The notes below the pieces were generated by a model. That model was not told where the DNA came from. It ran no database searches and saw only the letters and a list, made by a program, of their open reading frames with translations. From Promethearchaeota archaeon (GTDB lineage Archaea > Asgardarchaeota > Lokiarchaeia > Sigyniarchaeales > SOKP01), in contig JAUWGH010000001.1 in NCBI GenBank assembly GCA_030606485.1, forward strand, positions 372,001 through 436,000: DNA of 64,000 bases. Direction: 5' to 3'. Numbering within the stretch: the first letter of the stretch is position 1; each line of letters begins with the position of its first letter. Positions 19,101 to 27,039 of the stretch are shown here, in pieces. A program made the translations under genes and the position numbers.

Positions 19101-21890
19101 CAACTCTTCTGTCCACCGAATTTCAGCAAAAATAATCGATGCCTCATGATATTTTTCAATCGTAGCATCTAAATCCCCCCTCATTATTAACATCTTTGCT
19201 GCATCTAAAATATCAAAGGCCTCATTTTTTCGATTTTCACGATATTTTACTTCAGCTTCGTATTCTCTTAGTCTAATTTGACCCTCTCTTAACTTTTCAC
19301 GCTCCGTCCTTAATTCTTCAGCAATCATATCCTGAAATTCTTGGGTTTCTTGCTCACGTTTCAATAATACCTCTCGAGTCTTCTGTTCCCATAATTCTCT
19401 TTCCTTTTTTTTATTCTCAAGTTCTCGAATCGCATTCTGAATAAGTGCTAACTCATCATCCCATTGAATTTCTGCAAAAATAATCGAAGCTACTTCATAT
19501 TTTTCTATAATATCATCAAAATCTCCACTGATTGTCAATTTTTGAGCTTCATCTAAGATCTTAAATGCTTTCTCCTTTTGTTTTTCGCGATATTTCACTT
19601 CTTTTTCATATTCTCTAACTGTAATCTCTTTTTCTCTTAACTTCTCACGTTCCTCTCTTAATTGTTCAGAAATTTTATCCTGAAACTCTTTCGTTTCCTT
19701 TTCTCTTTTTAAAGCATCTTCTCTTTCTTTTAATTTTAGAAGTCTCATTTCTTTCTTTCTGTTTTCAAGATCTCGAATAGCACCTTGAATGAGTGATAAT
19801 TCATCAGTCCATTGAATTTCTGCAAAAATCATTAATGCCATGTAATATTTTTCTATGGCAATATCAAAATCCCCGCGTAATGTGTATTCTTCTGCCTCAT
19901 CTAATATTTTAAAAGATTCAACCTTTCTTTTCTTCCGATATTCAATCTCTGTTTCATATTCCCTAATTTCGATCTTTTTCTTCTCTAACTTTTCCCTTTC
20001 TTTTCGAATCTGTTCGGCAATTGTTTTTCGAAATTTTTCATCTTCCTTAGCACGCTTAACTTTTAATTCCTTGGCTGTCTCCTCATTTTTCAAAAATTCA
20101 CTATATTTATGTTGAACCGTGTTTATTGTAGTTTCAATTGTCGCAATTTGATCAGCCCAACCTATCTCTCTAAAAATATCACGTGCCTTTTTATAATTTT
20201 TAATTGCCTTTTCATAATTGCCTTTTCTTACCAATTCATCGCCTTCATTTATTACATTAAAAGCTTTTTTCTCTTTTGCGTGATCCATTTCCCGTATCTT
20301 TTCAATCTCTTTTTGTTTTAGGGAAATTCCTTCTACTTCCTGTTCTGCTTGAATCTTTTCATGCTTTTTTATAATTTCTTGGAATTTTAAATACTCTTTC
20401 TCTCGAGCTTTTTTCTCCTCGAGAACTTTCTGTTCATTTTCTTGTCTCCTTCTAATATCCGAGATGAACTTATATATTGGCTTAACATAATCAGTCCATC
20501 CTATTGATTGTAATAAATCTATTGCTCCATTAAAATTCTCGATTGCCCCATCATATTGTTTCTCTCGTTCAAATCGTTTTGCAATATCAATCATCTTAAA
20601 AGCTTCTTCTTGAATATGCTCTTCATGCTTTTTTCGTTCTTCAAACTCTACTATTTTCTGCTTTTTAACTTCAATATCTGCTTTTGCTTTTACTGAGATT
20701 TCAGGGATTGGTGCAGTAACCGCTGCTTCTTTTGCTTTAATTTGCTGTGCTTGCAACTTTTTATAATTTACTCTATCTTTATTTATCTTATCAATGATTT
20801 TATTAATATGAACTAATTGATCAGCCCACCCAATAGATTCTAAGAGCTGCCCAGCCATACCATACTTTTCCATGGCTTCATTAAATTCCTTGACCTTTAT
20901 TAAACGCTCACCCTCATCCATCAATTCAAATGCTTTCTTTTGAACCTCATCCTCACGTCTTTTCTTCGCTTCATATTTCATTATTACTTTTGATTGTACG
21001 TCCATAATTTCTGGAACTATTTCTTTCTGAGGAGCTGTTTCCGAAGTAACGGGTTGGGGTGTAGCTCTAGCAGCTTGCTCAACTTTCTGACCTTCCACTT
21101 TTTCAAATGCTACCCTCTGCCTTTCAACCGAATCAATATCGCTATATAAATAAGACAAATTCTCGTCAGTCCATCCAATAGATCTCAATAGATCTAAAGC
21201 TTCGAGATATTTTGATTTTGCTACATCAAAATTCTTTTCCTCTAAAAGCTTTTTACCCATATCAATCGATTCAAAAGCACGATTTTGTATATCCTCTTCC
21301 CTTCGTTTTTGAGTCTCAAATTCCATTCGTAATTTACTCCGTTTATCAAGTCCTGCAGGAACAATTGTTGTTTCCGGAGCTCCAAAAGACTTTTCAACCT
21401 TGATGGGTGCCTGTTCAGCCCGTAATGCTCTTTGATGGGCCATAATTTGTTGCTGTTTGAAGATATCCACTAATTTTTCAAGTTTTAACTTGATTTGTCC
21501 TAATAAACTCTCATCCCATTTAGCCTGTTCCAATAACTTTATAGCTGATGAATAACAAGATATGGCTTCTTGATAACGACCATCGACTTCTAAAGACTTT
21601 GCTTTATCCAAAAAGTGGAATGCTTCATCTCTTAGACCAGAAAGCTCAACTTCGATTTCTTTTCGCTGCAAAGCCTTCTCTTGTTGAGTCACTTTAGTTA
21701 AATGTACTATTCGCTCATTTATATCATCAATATGAAGCGATAATAATCCACTTAGTTTTAATAATTCAACAGCCTTTGAATATTCTTCAATAGCTTTTGC
21801 CCAATTTTGCTGAGACTCATATTTTTCGGCTAAGTCTAAATGCCGAACTGCCTCCTCGGCTAATTGCTGGGGTGATGGTTTCTCGAACAT
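13107..21890 (-). CDS. Giant TPR-like/coiled-coil repeat protein, 2,927 aa
   Basis: One uninterrupted frame, without signal peptide or membrane span, carries 25 TPR-like helical hairpins of the form EAFKILDEAE..T..G.FD.AIEKY..AS.I..EIQW, each followed by a Lys/Glu/Arg-rich coiled coil of 60-80 residues. Units 1-6 have the IGW version and longer acidic linkers. Units 7-23 fall into classes A (IQWTEEL), B (IGWKG.YLKVIQDT), C (IQFPS) and D (IQYP), arranged as an exact super-repeat described separately. Units 24-25 and a Lys-rich end close the protein. It is likely cytosolic and filament- or scaffold-like, several hundred nanometres long if the coils extend. Such giants fit an Asgard cell with cytoskeleton-like parts, but function is inferred. 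It is divergent from the downstream epimerase, with 172 bases between the starts. Confidence 0.9.
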   Translation of the reverse strand: MFEKPSPQQLAEEAVRHLDLAEKYESQQNWAKAIEEYSKAVELLKLSGLLSLHIDDINERIVHLTKVTQQEKALQRKEIEVELSGLRDEAFHFLDKAKSLEVDGRYQEAISCYSSAIKLLEQAKWDESLLGQIKLKLEKLVDIFKQQQIMAHQRALRAEQAPIKVEKSFGAPETTIVPAGLDKRSKLRMEFETQKRREEDIQNRAFESIDMGKKLLEEKNFDVAKSKYLEALDLLRSIGWTDENLSYLYSDIDSVERQRVAFEKVEGQKVEQAARATPQPVTSETAPQKEIVPEIMDVQSKVIMKYEAKKRREDEVQKKAFELMDEGERLIKVKEFNEAMEKYGMAGQLLESIGWADQLVHINKIIDKINKDRVNYKKLQAQQIKAKEAAVTAPIPEISVKAKADIEVKKQKIVEFEERKKHEEHIQEEAFKMIDIAKRFEREKQYDGAIENFNGAIDLLQSIGWTDYVKPIYKFISDIRRRQENEQKVLEEKKAREKEYLKFQEIIKKHEKIQAEQEVEGISLKQKEIEKIREMDHAKEKKAFNVINEGDELVRKGNYEKAIKNYKKARDIFREIGWADQIATIETTINTVQHKYSEFLKNEETAKELKVKRAKEDEKFRKTIAEQIRKEREKLEKKKIEIREYETEIEYRKKRKVESFKILDEAEEYTLRGDFDIAIEKYYMALMIFAEIQWTDELSLIQGAIRDLENRKKEMRLLKLKEREDALKREKETKEFQDKISEQLREEREKLREKEITVREYEKEVKYREKQKEKAFKILDEAQKLTISGDFDDIIEKYEVASIIFAEIQWDDELALIQNAIRELENKKKERELWEQKTREVLLKREQETQEFQDMIAEELRTEREKLREGQIRLREYEAEVKYRENRKNEAFDILDAAKMLIMRGDLDATIEKYHEASIIFAEIRWTEELALIQGAIRKLEQQKKDKELWEQIVREESIKREQEAREFQHEIALIKSQQEEKVKFAQYIQEQKKILSEQKLKKQEEALKMLESSDEHIREGNLDEAIRIHKSAIEIFNQIGWKGPYLRVIQDTLENLNRRKIEITQELQRQKELAVKHEGEEREFQARITHNIELEKKKMFVKKIAAQTKERLLAYREKKRTEAFDVMNKAEILTKRGNFDEALELYRQADIILSEIQFPSHAVKEMIQKIKLKQKEQKELLQKERKLQIHRQLEEVTFQKEITRQLALERKKMMVKKIAIETREKIEVYREQKREEAFKILDEAEDLTKIGNFEPAINAYRNAVLLLSKIQYPVDSIHELIRKVRLKKVEQEELKRREIELAAQRERESREFRDKIAWELRRESERLRRRTIALIEYEAEVEYREDRKKEAFDVLDSAKLLTLRGDFDASIEKYREASIILAEIQWTEELTLIQNTIRQLENRKKERELWEQQSREEAIKRELEEREFQEKIAEISRKEREKLREKEIALRGYEQEKEYREKRRDEAFKIMDKAEKLTIAGDFDAAIEKYHKISIILAEIQWTEELALIQNAIRDLEYKKKERVFWEQKAREDAIWRELEAKKFQTEITEALRKERERLKEKEIAIREFKEEVKYREMRKEEAFHILDSAQILTMRGNFDAAIEKYHESSIILAEIQWTEELEHIQNAISELNKKKKERDLWQLELREAALKQEEEIREFQQKISIMKKSEEDKIKMAQFIQEQQKVLSEQQLKKQNEALKMLEVADTHIKRGQLDDAIEIYRSAVEIFNKIGWKGSYLKVIQDTFDNLTQCKLEVEQIKQHQIQLAAKREAEEREFQAKIAQSIESEKKKMLVKKIDIQTQEELITYRENRRKEAFDIMDKAEELTKSGKFDESLTLYRQADILLSEIQFPSYAVREMIQKIKMKQKEQVELRQKEKELQIKRQLEEEAFQREIAHQVALEREKMIVKEIEIETQENIRAYREKRRDEVFKILDEAELLIKRGNLDLSIETYRKAALYLTEIQYPVDAIYEMIRKLHIRKIEEEQMRQREIEAATQRELEYRRFQEEITQELKREEKRLKEKEIMLREYEKEMEYRETRKNEAFNILDIAKQFTIKRNFDAAIEKYHEASIILAEIQWTEELRNIQNAIRELERRKKERELLEQKAREEALRREQETREFQYNIVQMKVMNAEKIKMAQYIQEQQKVLSEANYLRQNETLKMLEVADTYIKRDKLDDAIEIHISAMRILNEIGWKGPYLKVIQDTLDNLNKRKLEIEQIKQQQIELAVKRDAEERDFQVKIARSIENERQKMLAKKIAIQTQEELLAHRENRRKEGFDIIDKAKEKTKEENFEEALRLYRQVDIILSEIQFPSNVVKDMIQKIKLKQREQEELRQREREIQIQKQLEEEGFQREIVYHIKLEKEKMRSKKIALEAQEIIKDYREQRREEAFRVLEEAERLTNSGKYELAISAYRNATLILSEIQYPIDSINEMIKKVQNKKLEQEQLKHIEMEAALQREEEEKYLEGEIAQKVQLEQERMMEKLKAIVSREKLQTRFEQRRNEAFKVLEEAEQFIKTGNFDEAIETYLKASLILSEIQYPLESINEMIRKVQMRKLEQEQIIQQEKEAQLQREREEAELRTIIEERQRQEEEMKRAKYLALKQREELIKKVESRREVAFTLLENADKFLKEFPPDFDKSIELYLEARNVLLEINWEPEIANIDALIRNLREEKQKFITQQKQEEEARIRAAEEYEKFKQEILRKKLEVQRVQEEQRIKLEAFKFEQEQREKLQQEGFNLLDDAKKSVLMHQFNFAYEQFDQAVEKFKSIGWFEQIKYIEKEIETTKKLEENAIIVQEEIKRAQEALLKQKGLEEQRRIEEETMKIQSVKEISAISDDIIKSLRQQRLEQESIQVVTKEQIKSDAASFAKELTKMIKIKQNLVAEIAKAEEDKEQKAIEKEKQKTKEELKELHKWIKDAAKKSKKK
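14376..15758 (-). repeat. Super-repeat copy 3, shortened: units A-B-C-D (461 codons)
   Basis: Residues 2045-2505 hold units 19-22. The copy is 232 codons shorter than copies 1 and 2, which is exactly two 116-codon A units. A further D-like unit (23) follows directly. Confidence 0.85.
15759..17837 (-). repeat. Super-repeat copy 2 in the giant gene: units A-A-A-B-C-D (693 codons)
   Basis: Residues 1352-2044 hold units 13-18 in the same class order as copy 1 and with the same spacing. Unit B of this copy is nearly identical in DNA to unit B of copy 3, which suggests that these two separated most recently. Confidence 0.85.
17838..19916 (-). repeat. Super-repeat copy 1 in the giant gene: units A-A-A-B-C-D (693 codons)
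   Basis: Residues 659-1351 hold units 7-12. Equivalent codons in copy 2 lie exactly 2,079 bases further on, measured at two separate landmarks: the EAF/ESF codons of unit A and the EAL codons of unit B. Confidence 0.85.
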
Positions 21891-22062
21891 TTAAAAATAC
21901 CTTGATTTATGAAATAATTTAGAAAAAATAATTATCTTAGTTTAAGAATAAATAACTCCGATAATATTAATATTTTAAATCTTGAATATTTATTTTTTAT
22001 AGTAAAAAACTAATCACACCGTTTATAAATTTAATAGTGCAAACAATTTTAACGATGAATCG

Positions 22063-23019
22063 ATGATAAAAAACAAAACAATCTTAATTACTGGAGCCTC
22101 TGGTTTTATAGGCTCACACCTATCGGAAAGGTTAATCGGAAACGGAAATTTCTTGATTCTAATTGATAACTTCAATGAATATTACTCCGGTAAAGAAAAA
22201 AATTTGCTCGATTTAACTCAAAAATATGAAAACGGGAAAGACTTCATTTTAATTAAGAAAGACCTCAGAGATGATTCTACTCTACAAGAAATTGACCATG
22301 ACATTGATATAATATTCCATATAGCGGCTCAAGCCGGTGTACGCTATTCAATTAAACACCCAATAGAAGTAATGGACAATAATATCAAATCAACTATTAA
22401 ATTATTTGAATTCTGCTTAAATAAAAACATAAAACAAATTGTAAATGCCTCCTCCTCCTCCGTTTATGGGAATCCAGAATATACCCCCGTAGATGAAAAT
22501 CACCCCAAAAACCCAATCTCACCTTACGCCGTATCAAAACTATGCTGCGAAAAATATGCCGAGTTTTACTATAGATTATATGGATTACCAATCACTTCAC
22601 TACGCTTTTTTACAGTGTATGGCGCCCGCCAACGCCCCGATATGGCAATTCGAAAATTTTTTGATTTCATCCTTAATGACCAAGGAATAACCATATTTGG
22701 GGATGGAGAACAACTTAGAGATTTCACGTACATCTCAGATATAATTAATGGAGTAATCGCCGCAGGAGAAATACCAGATGCAGTTGGAGAAGTGTTTAAC
22801 CTCGGCTGCTCGAGTCCGATAACCGTAAATGAATTAGTCGATCAAATGTATTCCATCGCAAGTAAACAGAAGAAAATTCAATTTATTGAGAAACAACTGG
22901 GTGATGTCGATATCACATACTCTAACGTCGAGAAAGCGAAAAAAATGTTAGACTATTCACCAAAAATAAAAGTCTCTGAAGGATTAAAACATCATTTTCA
23001 ATGGCAAATTAACTTTTAA
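22063..23019 (+). CDS. NAD-dependent sugar-nucleotide 4-epimerase, UDP-glucuronate/UDP-glucose type
   Basis: This 318-residue extended SDR has GASGFIGSHL at 9-18, the catalytic Ser triplet in NASSSSVYG, Y-x3-K in SPYAVSKLCCEKY, and the segment GARQRPDMAIRKF, typical of UDP-glucuronate 4-epimerases, followed by FGDGEQLRDFTYISD. It would invert C4 of a UDP-hexose or UDP-uronate for glycan assembly. The G+C content is clearly above that of its surroundings (45% and 47% in two 60-base lines I counted; C-rich codons such as CCC and GCC), which suggests acquisition from another lineage. It is divergent from the giant gene. Confidence 0.88.
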   Translation: MIKNKTILITGASGFIGSHLSERLIGNGNFLILIDNFNEYYSGKEKNLLDLTQKYENGKDFILIKKDLRDDSTLQEIDHDIDIIFHIAAQAGVRYSIKHPIEVMDNNIKSTIKLFEFCLNKNIKQIVNASSSSVYGNPEYTPVDENHPKNPISPYAVSKLCCEKYAEFYYRLYGLPITSLRFFTVYGARQRPDMAIRKFFDFILNDQGITIFGDGEQLRDFTYISDIINGVIAAGEIPDAVGEVFNLGCSSPITVNELVDQMYSIASKQKKIQFIEKQLGDVDITYSNVEKAKKMLDYSPKIKVSEGLKHHFQWQINF

Positions 23020-23032
23020 TCAGAAAAAAAGA

Positions 23033-23329
23033 CTAAAAAATTTGTTTTAAATTCTCATAACCTTCAAGTAAATCTTCTTTACTTATCTTAGATTTAATTC
23101 CTAAATCTATGATTAAATCCATGAATTCTGATAACGGAATATTTGCAAGATATGCAGCCTTTCCAATTGAATACTTGCCCTCAGCATAACCTTTTATCGC
23201 TAAGTATATACTTCCATTAGTGATTAAATCCCTAATTAGATCTGATTGTTCTGCTTTTTTTATTTCTGAATATCTTTTGATAATCTCTTCCAAACTTTCA
23301 TTAATTCTTACAGATATAACCCTACCCAT
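23033..23329 (-). CDS. UPF0175-family antitoxin
   Basis: The 98 residues begin with a ribbon-helix-helix-like strand (RVISVRINESLEEII), continue with a helix, and end in the UPF0175 core AIKGYAEGKYSIGKAAYLANIPLSEFMDLI. The family acts as DNA-binding antitoxin to PIN-like toxins. The start ATG lies three bases after the toxin stop, so both are on one transcript with the toxin first, the reverse of the commonest order. It probably represses its own promoter. Confidence 0.8.
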   Translation of the reverse strand: MGRVISVRINESLEEIIKRYSEIKKAEQSDLIRDLITNGSIYLAIKGYAEGKYSIGKAAYLANIPLSEFMDLIIDLGIKSKISKEDLLEGYENLKQIF

Positions 23330-23332
23330 TTT

Positions 23333-23851
23333 TTATACCTCCATATTTTCTATTCTATTTTTAAATTCTAAAATTGGCTCCTCTTTATACCATCCAAATT
23401 CTTGCAATTTTTCAAATTTTAACAAAGATATATTTTTTGAAAGTTTCTTTTTTGAATATGATCGTATAATAAATAATGGAGTCGTAAAATATTTAATCTC
23501 AAGAATTTTACAAACTTTTAATGTTCTATAGTCATCAGTTCCTAATAGCTCTGCTTTTCTTTCTAAGTATAGAATAATTGCTTCTGATTCACCTTCATGT
23601 ATATTAAAATCCTTCATAAGTTTCTTTTTTTCAGTTAAATTCTTTATATTTTCTACTATTATTTTTCCATCACTAATTTTTTTATCAATTAAAAAGGCAT
23701 CCATTTTTTTAAATTTTTTTCCTTTCTCAACAGATTCAATATAAACTGCTTGAGGTATCATTACACTCCCAAATGCTTCAATTAATAAATCCAACATCTC
23801 TAATTTTGATATAAGTATTAATATTGAAGAATCGCAAATTACAATAGTCAT
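23333..23851 (-). CDS. PIN-like toxin, DUF3368-type
   Basis: The 172-residue protein has the acidic pattern of PIN nucleases: Asp7 in VICDSSILI, Glu in IHEGESEAI (near 107-112) and Asp in LLGTDDYRT (near 130). DUF3368 proteins are the usual partners of UPF0175 antitoxins and are presumed RNases. The C-terminal 30 residues are basic and less typical. The pair lies between two epimerase genes of foreign base composition and may mark a small acquired segment. Confidence 0.78.
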   Translation of the reverse strand: MTIVICDSSILILISKLEMLDLLIEAFGSVMIPQAVYIESVEKGKKFKKMDAFLIDKKISDGKIIVENIKNLTEKKKLMKDFNIHEGESEAIILYLERKAELLGTDDYRTLKVCKILEIKYFTTPLFIIRSYSKKKLSKNISLLKFEKLQEFGWYKEEPILEFKNRIENMEV

Positions 23852-24063
23852 CTAATAATTTAATAGAGTATACATTTATAACTTTTTGTATACGACTAAT
23901 TTAAAAATTAAATGGATTTTGAGATAATATGTATAAGGAAATATTAATTAATGGTTAATAGTTCATTCAAATCACTCTCTTTAGTAAATTTTTATCTTTC
24001 CTTTATTCAAAAAGGTAAATTTATAATAATAACAATGATTTTTTCAATTAGGTGATTTTGATT

Positions 24064-25026
24064 TTGGATTTAGAAGGCACAAAAATTTTAGTGACTGGTG
24101 CTGCGGGGTTTATCGGCAGCAACTTGACCGATACATTCTTAGAGAAAGGAGCACATGTAATTGGGCTTGACAATTTATTCAACGGTCGTATGGAAAATTT
24201 AGGGATTGCGCTTCAAAATCCGATTTTCACGTTTCATAAGGCAGATATCCGTGATTATGATTTTTTATTAGAGATCTGCAAGGATATCGATATCATTTTT
24301 CATGAAGCCGCTTTTACGAGTGTTCCCCAATCTGTTAAGATGCCAATTTCTTGTAATGAGGTGAATGTCGGTGGTACGCTCAATATTTTGAATGCTGCAA
24401 GGGTTCGGGACGTGGAAGCCATCATTTTTGCCTCGAGTTCGTCGGTTTATGGGGACACACCGACCTTGCCGAAAAGGGAAGATATGAGTCTTATCCCAAT
24501 TTCTCCTTATGGCGCAGCAAAGTTGGCATGTGAAAAGTATCTTTATACATATTATAAAGTTTATGGTTTAAACACCATAGCGTTAAGGTATTTCAATGTA
24601 TATGGCCCAAGGCAGAAGGATTCAACGTATAGCGGGGTTATACCGATTTGGCTGGGGCGGATATATCGTAATGAAAATCCAATTGTGTTCGGAGATGGAG
24701 AGCAGCGCCGGGACTTTACTTATATTAAAGATGTGGTGGATGCAAATTTGCTTGCTGGGGTAGCGAAGAATATTTCAGGCGAGGTGTTCAATATTGGAGC
24801 GAGTTCTCCGATTACGGTAAATAAACTTGCAGTTATTATGAAAAAAGTATGCGGAAAGGAGCATTTAGGGATTGATTATACGGATCCCAGGCCGGGTGAT
24901 ATTCGAGATAGTTTTGCGGATATTGTAAAAGCGAAGGAAATTTTAAAATTTGAGCCAAAATTTAATATTCAAACAGGGCTTGAGGCTTATATTGAATGGT
25001 CTAAAAGTAGAAATTTTGCTCTATAA
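24064..25026 (+). CDS. NAD-dependent epimerase, UDP-glucose 4-epimerase-like
   Basis: The extended SDR shows GAAGFIGSNL near the N-terminus, ASSSSVYGD, Y-x3-K in SPYGAAKLACEKY, and NVYGPRQKDSTYSGVIP with FGDGEQRRDFTYIKD. It likely interconverts UDP-Glc/Gal or their N-acetyl forms. The frame is open from a GTG at 24052, but that GTG lies inside AGGTGA, a good Shine-Dalgarno sequence. The TTG at 24064 (eight bases beyond it) or the ATT at 24061 (five bases beyond) fits better as a start. Sampled 60-base lines reach 43-50% G+C against about 30% nearby, so recent transfer is likely. It resembles the gene at 22063 but is not a close copy of it. Confidence 0.88.
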   Translation: MDLEGTKILVTGAAGFIGSNLTDTFLEKGAHVIGLDNLFNGRMENLGIALQNPIFTFHKADIRDYDFLLEICKDIDIIFHEAAFTSVPQSVKMPISCNEVNVGGTLNILNAARVRDVEAIIFASSSSVYGDTPTLPKREDMSLIPISPYGAAKLACEKYLYTYYKVYGLNTIALRYFNVYGPRQKDSTYSGVIPIWLGRIYRNENPIVFGDGEQRRDFTYIKDVVDANLLAGVAKNISGEVFNIGASSPITVNKLAVIMKKVCGKEHLGIDYTDPRPGDIRDSFADIVKAKEILKFEPKFNIQTGLEAYIEWSKSRNFAL

Positions 25027-25040
25027 TAAACACGCTTAAT

Positions 25041-25574
25041 TTAATTTGGTAGATAGCCCATTTTTTTTAAGGATATTAGAATTGTATTTTTACATTCTTT
25101 AATCGTTTGTTTATCGGTTTCAATAATAATATTAGGATTATCTGGTTCTTCAAAAGGATGATCGATTCCCGTAAAGTTTTTTATTTCTCCGGCTCTTGCT
25201 TTTTTATACATTCCTTTTGGATCTCTCTGTTCGCACACTTCTAAAGAGCATTTCACATATACCAAAATATAATCTCCGATTTCTTTCCGAGAATATGCTC
25301 TGATTTTATTATAAGGTGAAATAAAAGAGCAGAGCACGGCTACCCCATTTCGCGTTAATAATTTTGCGACAAATGTAACTCTTTCGATATTCATATTTCG
25401 ATCTTCTTCAGTAAATCCAAGATCTTTGGTTAAACTTTTTCTAACAATATCGCCATCTAATCTTTCTACTTTCATTCCCGTTTTTTTAAGTTCCTCTGCA
25501 ACAGTATCAGCAATCACACTTTTTCCGGAGCCCGAAAGTCCGGTAAACCATAATGTAAATCCTTTATGTTCCAT
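25041..25574 (-). CDS. cysC: Adenylylsulfate (APS) kinase
   Basis: The 177 residues carry the P-loop GLSGSGKS (12-19), the segment RLDGDIVRKSL, the lid region EDRNMNIERV, and the C-terminal GIDHPFEEP with the expected downstream helices. The enzyme phosphorylates APS with ATP to give PAPS, the sulfate donor. Its length is that of a single-domain kinase. It is the last gene of a three-gene run with the phosphatase-superfamily gene and ATP sulfurylase, 25 bases from the former. PAPS may serve sulfate assimilation or sulfation of surface glycans; no PAPS reductase or sulfotransferase is seen in the window. Confidence 0.93.
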   Translation of the reverse strand: MEHKGFTLWFTGLSGSGKSVIADTVAEELKKTGMKVERLDGDIVRKSLTKDLGFTEEDRNMNIERVTFVAKLLTRNGVAVLCSFISPYNKIRAYSRKEIGDYILVYVKCSLEVCEQRDPKGMYKKARAGEIKNFTGIDHPFEEPDNPNIIIETDKQTIKECKNTILISLKKMGYLPN

Positions 25575-25599
25575 TTTTTTATCTACAAATTTATAAATT

Positions 25600-26991
25600 T
25601 TAAAATTCTATAATTTCTCCCTCTAAATCTTTAGGGATATCAACACCTAAAATATTCAGGGCAGTTGGTGCAATATCCAAAATATTTTGAGTTGGTAATT
25701 TTTTACTAATTTTTCTTTTTGGATCGGAAATAATGAATATTCCATAATAATCATGAACCGCATCATCGGGACCCGTGTCATTCTCATCAAGATACATTGT
25801 ATCATACCCTACTGTTCCTGCCGATCTCCAATTTAAATCATCAAAATAAACCATTAAGTCGGGTGCATCTCCTCGAATAGTATCATATAACTCCTCAGGC
25901 TTAAAAACCTTAGTATCCATAGAATTTCCTTTATCATCTTTTACATTTTTTAATAGATTAGCAATTTTTTCCCGCCATTTTTCATATTCTTCTGGTTTAA
26001 TAATTCCATTAGGTTCCCTTCCTTTAACGTTCAAAAATATTCGAGCGTAATAACCTCCCCAACCCCACGCATAAGTTTTTCCCCAATCAATTTCAGCATC
26101 TTCCAATCGAGTTCTTGGTTTTGGATTATTTTTAAATTTTAAGAGTCCAAGTTTTTCGAGCGCCATATTCACACATAGGCATCCTTTCATCGCTTTTGCT
26201 CCATGGTCTGAGACGATCATAATTGTAGTATTCTTCTCATCAATTAACTCTAAAATTTCTCCAACTTGTTTGTCAAGAAATTTATAAAAATTTTTTATTG
26301 CACTTTCAAACATATTACCCGGTTCATATTTGTGATGTGATTTATCGTAATATTTCCAAAAAGCATGATGAAGTCTATCCAATCCAATTATTACAAAATG
26401 GCAATAATTCCATTCTTTTGTTTTAATTAGATATTTAACTGTATTGAAGTGAATTTTGGTCATTTGGTATAGATCAATTAATAGCTGTTCTTTAGCGTTA
26501 GTTCTAAATTTTACGTCTAAGATATAATCTCCGACATTTTCACTTATTTCTTTCTTTAATTCAGGAGGATAAGTAAATTCTGATAATGTATCTGGTGCAA
26601 TAAATCCTGCTACAAGACATCCATTTAATGGTTTTACAGGATAAGTTGGAGGGATTCCTAAAATAATAGATTTTAATCCTTTTTCACTGATAATCTCCCA
26701 TATTTTTGGTTCAATAATAATCTTTGAATTTGCAACCCAATAATCTGTATAGGAGTTTTCTTTTCGATGGCGGAATCCGTAAATTCCTAATGTTCCCGGT
26801 TTTTTCCCAGTAACCATTACCATCCAAGCAGGAATAGTAATTGGGGGGTCGGAACTTCTCAGCTTTCCATAGGCTCCTTCGGCTACCATTTTCTTTATAT
26901 TAGGACAATCATCAAGAAAGTCTTTAAATAAGGTTTTTGGAGCTGCGCAATCGAGTCCAATAATCATCAATTTTTTATCGTAATTTTTCAT
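25600..26991 (-). CDS. Alkaline-phosphatase-superfamily phosphodiesterase/nucleotide pyrophosphatase-like enzyme
   Basis: The 463-residue protein has the metal-site order of this superfamily: Asp14 (GLDCAAP), nucleophile Thr52 in PPITIPAWMVMVTG, Asp205 and His208/209 (GLDRLHHAF), Asp262 and His263 (SDHGA), and a late His in AVHDYYGIF. A Thr nucleophile is typical of nucleotide pyrophosphatase/phosphodiesterases and of phosphonate and phosphoglycerate transfer relatives. The gene lies between APS kinase and ATP sulfurylase, 48 bases from the latter, so a role in handling PAPS, APS or a sulfated or phosphorylated glycan is inferred. There is no signal peptide, so it is probably cytosolic. Confidence 0.82.
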   Translation of the reverse strand: MKNYDKKLMIIGLDCAAPKTLFKDFLDDCPNIKKMVAEGAYGKLRSSDPPITIPAWMVMVTGKKPGTLGIYGFRHRKENSYTDYWVANSKIIIEPKIWEIISEKGLKSIILGIPPTYPVKPLNGCLVAGFIAPDTLSEFTYPPELKKEISENVGDYILDVKFRTNAKEQLLIDLYQMTKIHFNTVKYLIKTKEWNYCHFVIIGLDRLHHAFWKYYDKSHHKYEPGNMFESAIKNFYKFLDKQVGEILELIDEKNTTIMIVSDHGAKAMKGCLCVNMALEKLGLLKFKNNPKPRTRLEDAEIDWGKTYAWGWGGYYARIFLNVKGREPNGIIKPEEYEKWREKIANLLKNVKDDKGNSMDTKVFKPEELYDTIRGDAPDLMVYFDDLNWRSAGTVGYDTMYLDENDTGPDDAVHDYYGIFIISDPKRKISKKLPTQNILDIAPTALNILGVDIPKDLEGEIIEF

Positions 26992-27039
26992 TATTTAACT
27001 AGTCCAAATGGTTTAAAATCGATATTAAAATTATAGTAT

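Noticed and set aside
13126-21403. Several open frames on the plus strand inside the giant gene
   Set aside because: They are antisense to a continuous 2,927-codon frame, consist of Phe/Ser/Leu-rich low-complexity sequence produced by the Lys/Glu repeat, and lack recognisable domains.
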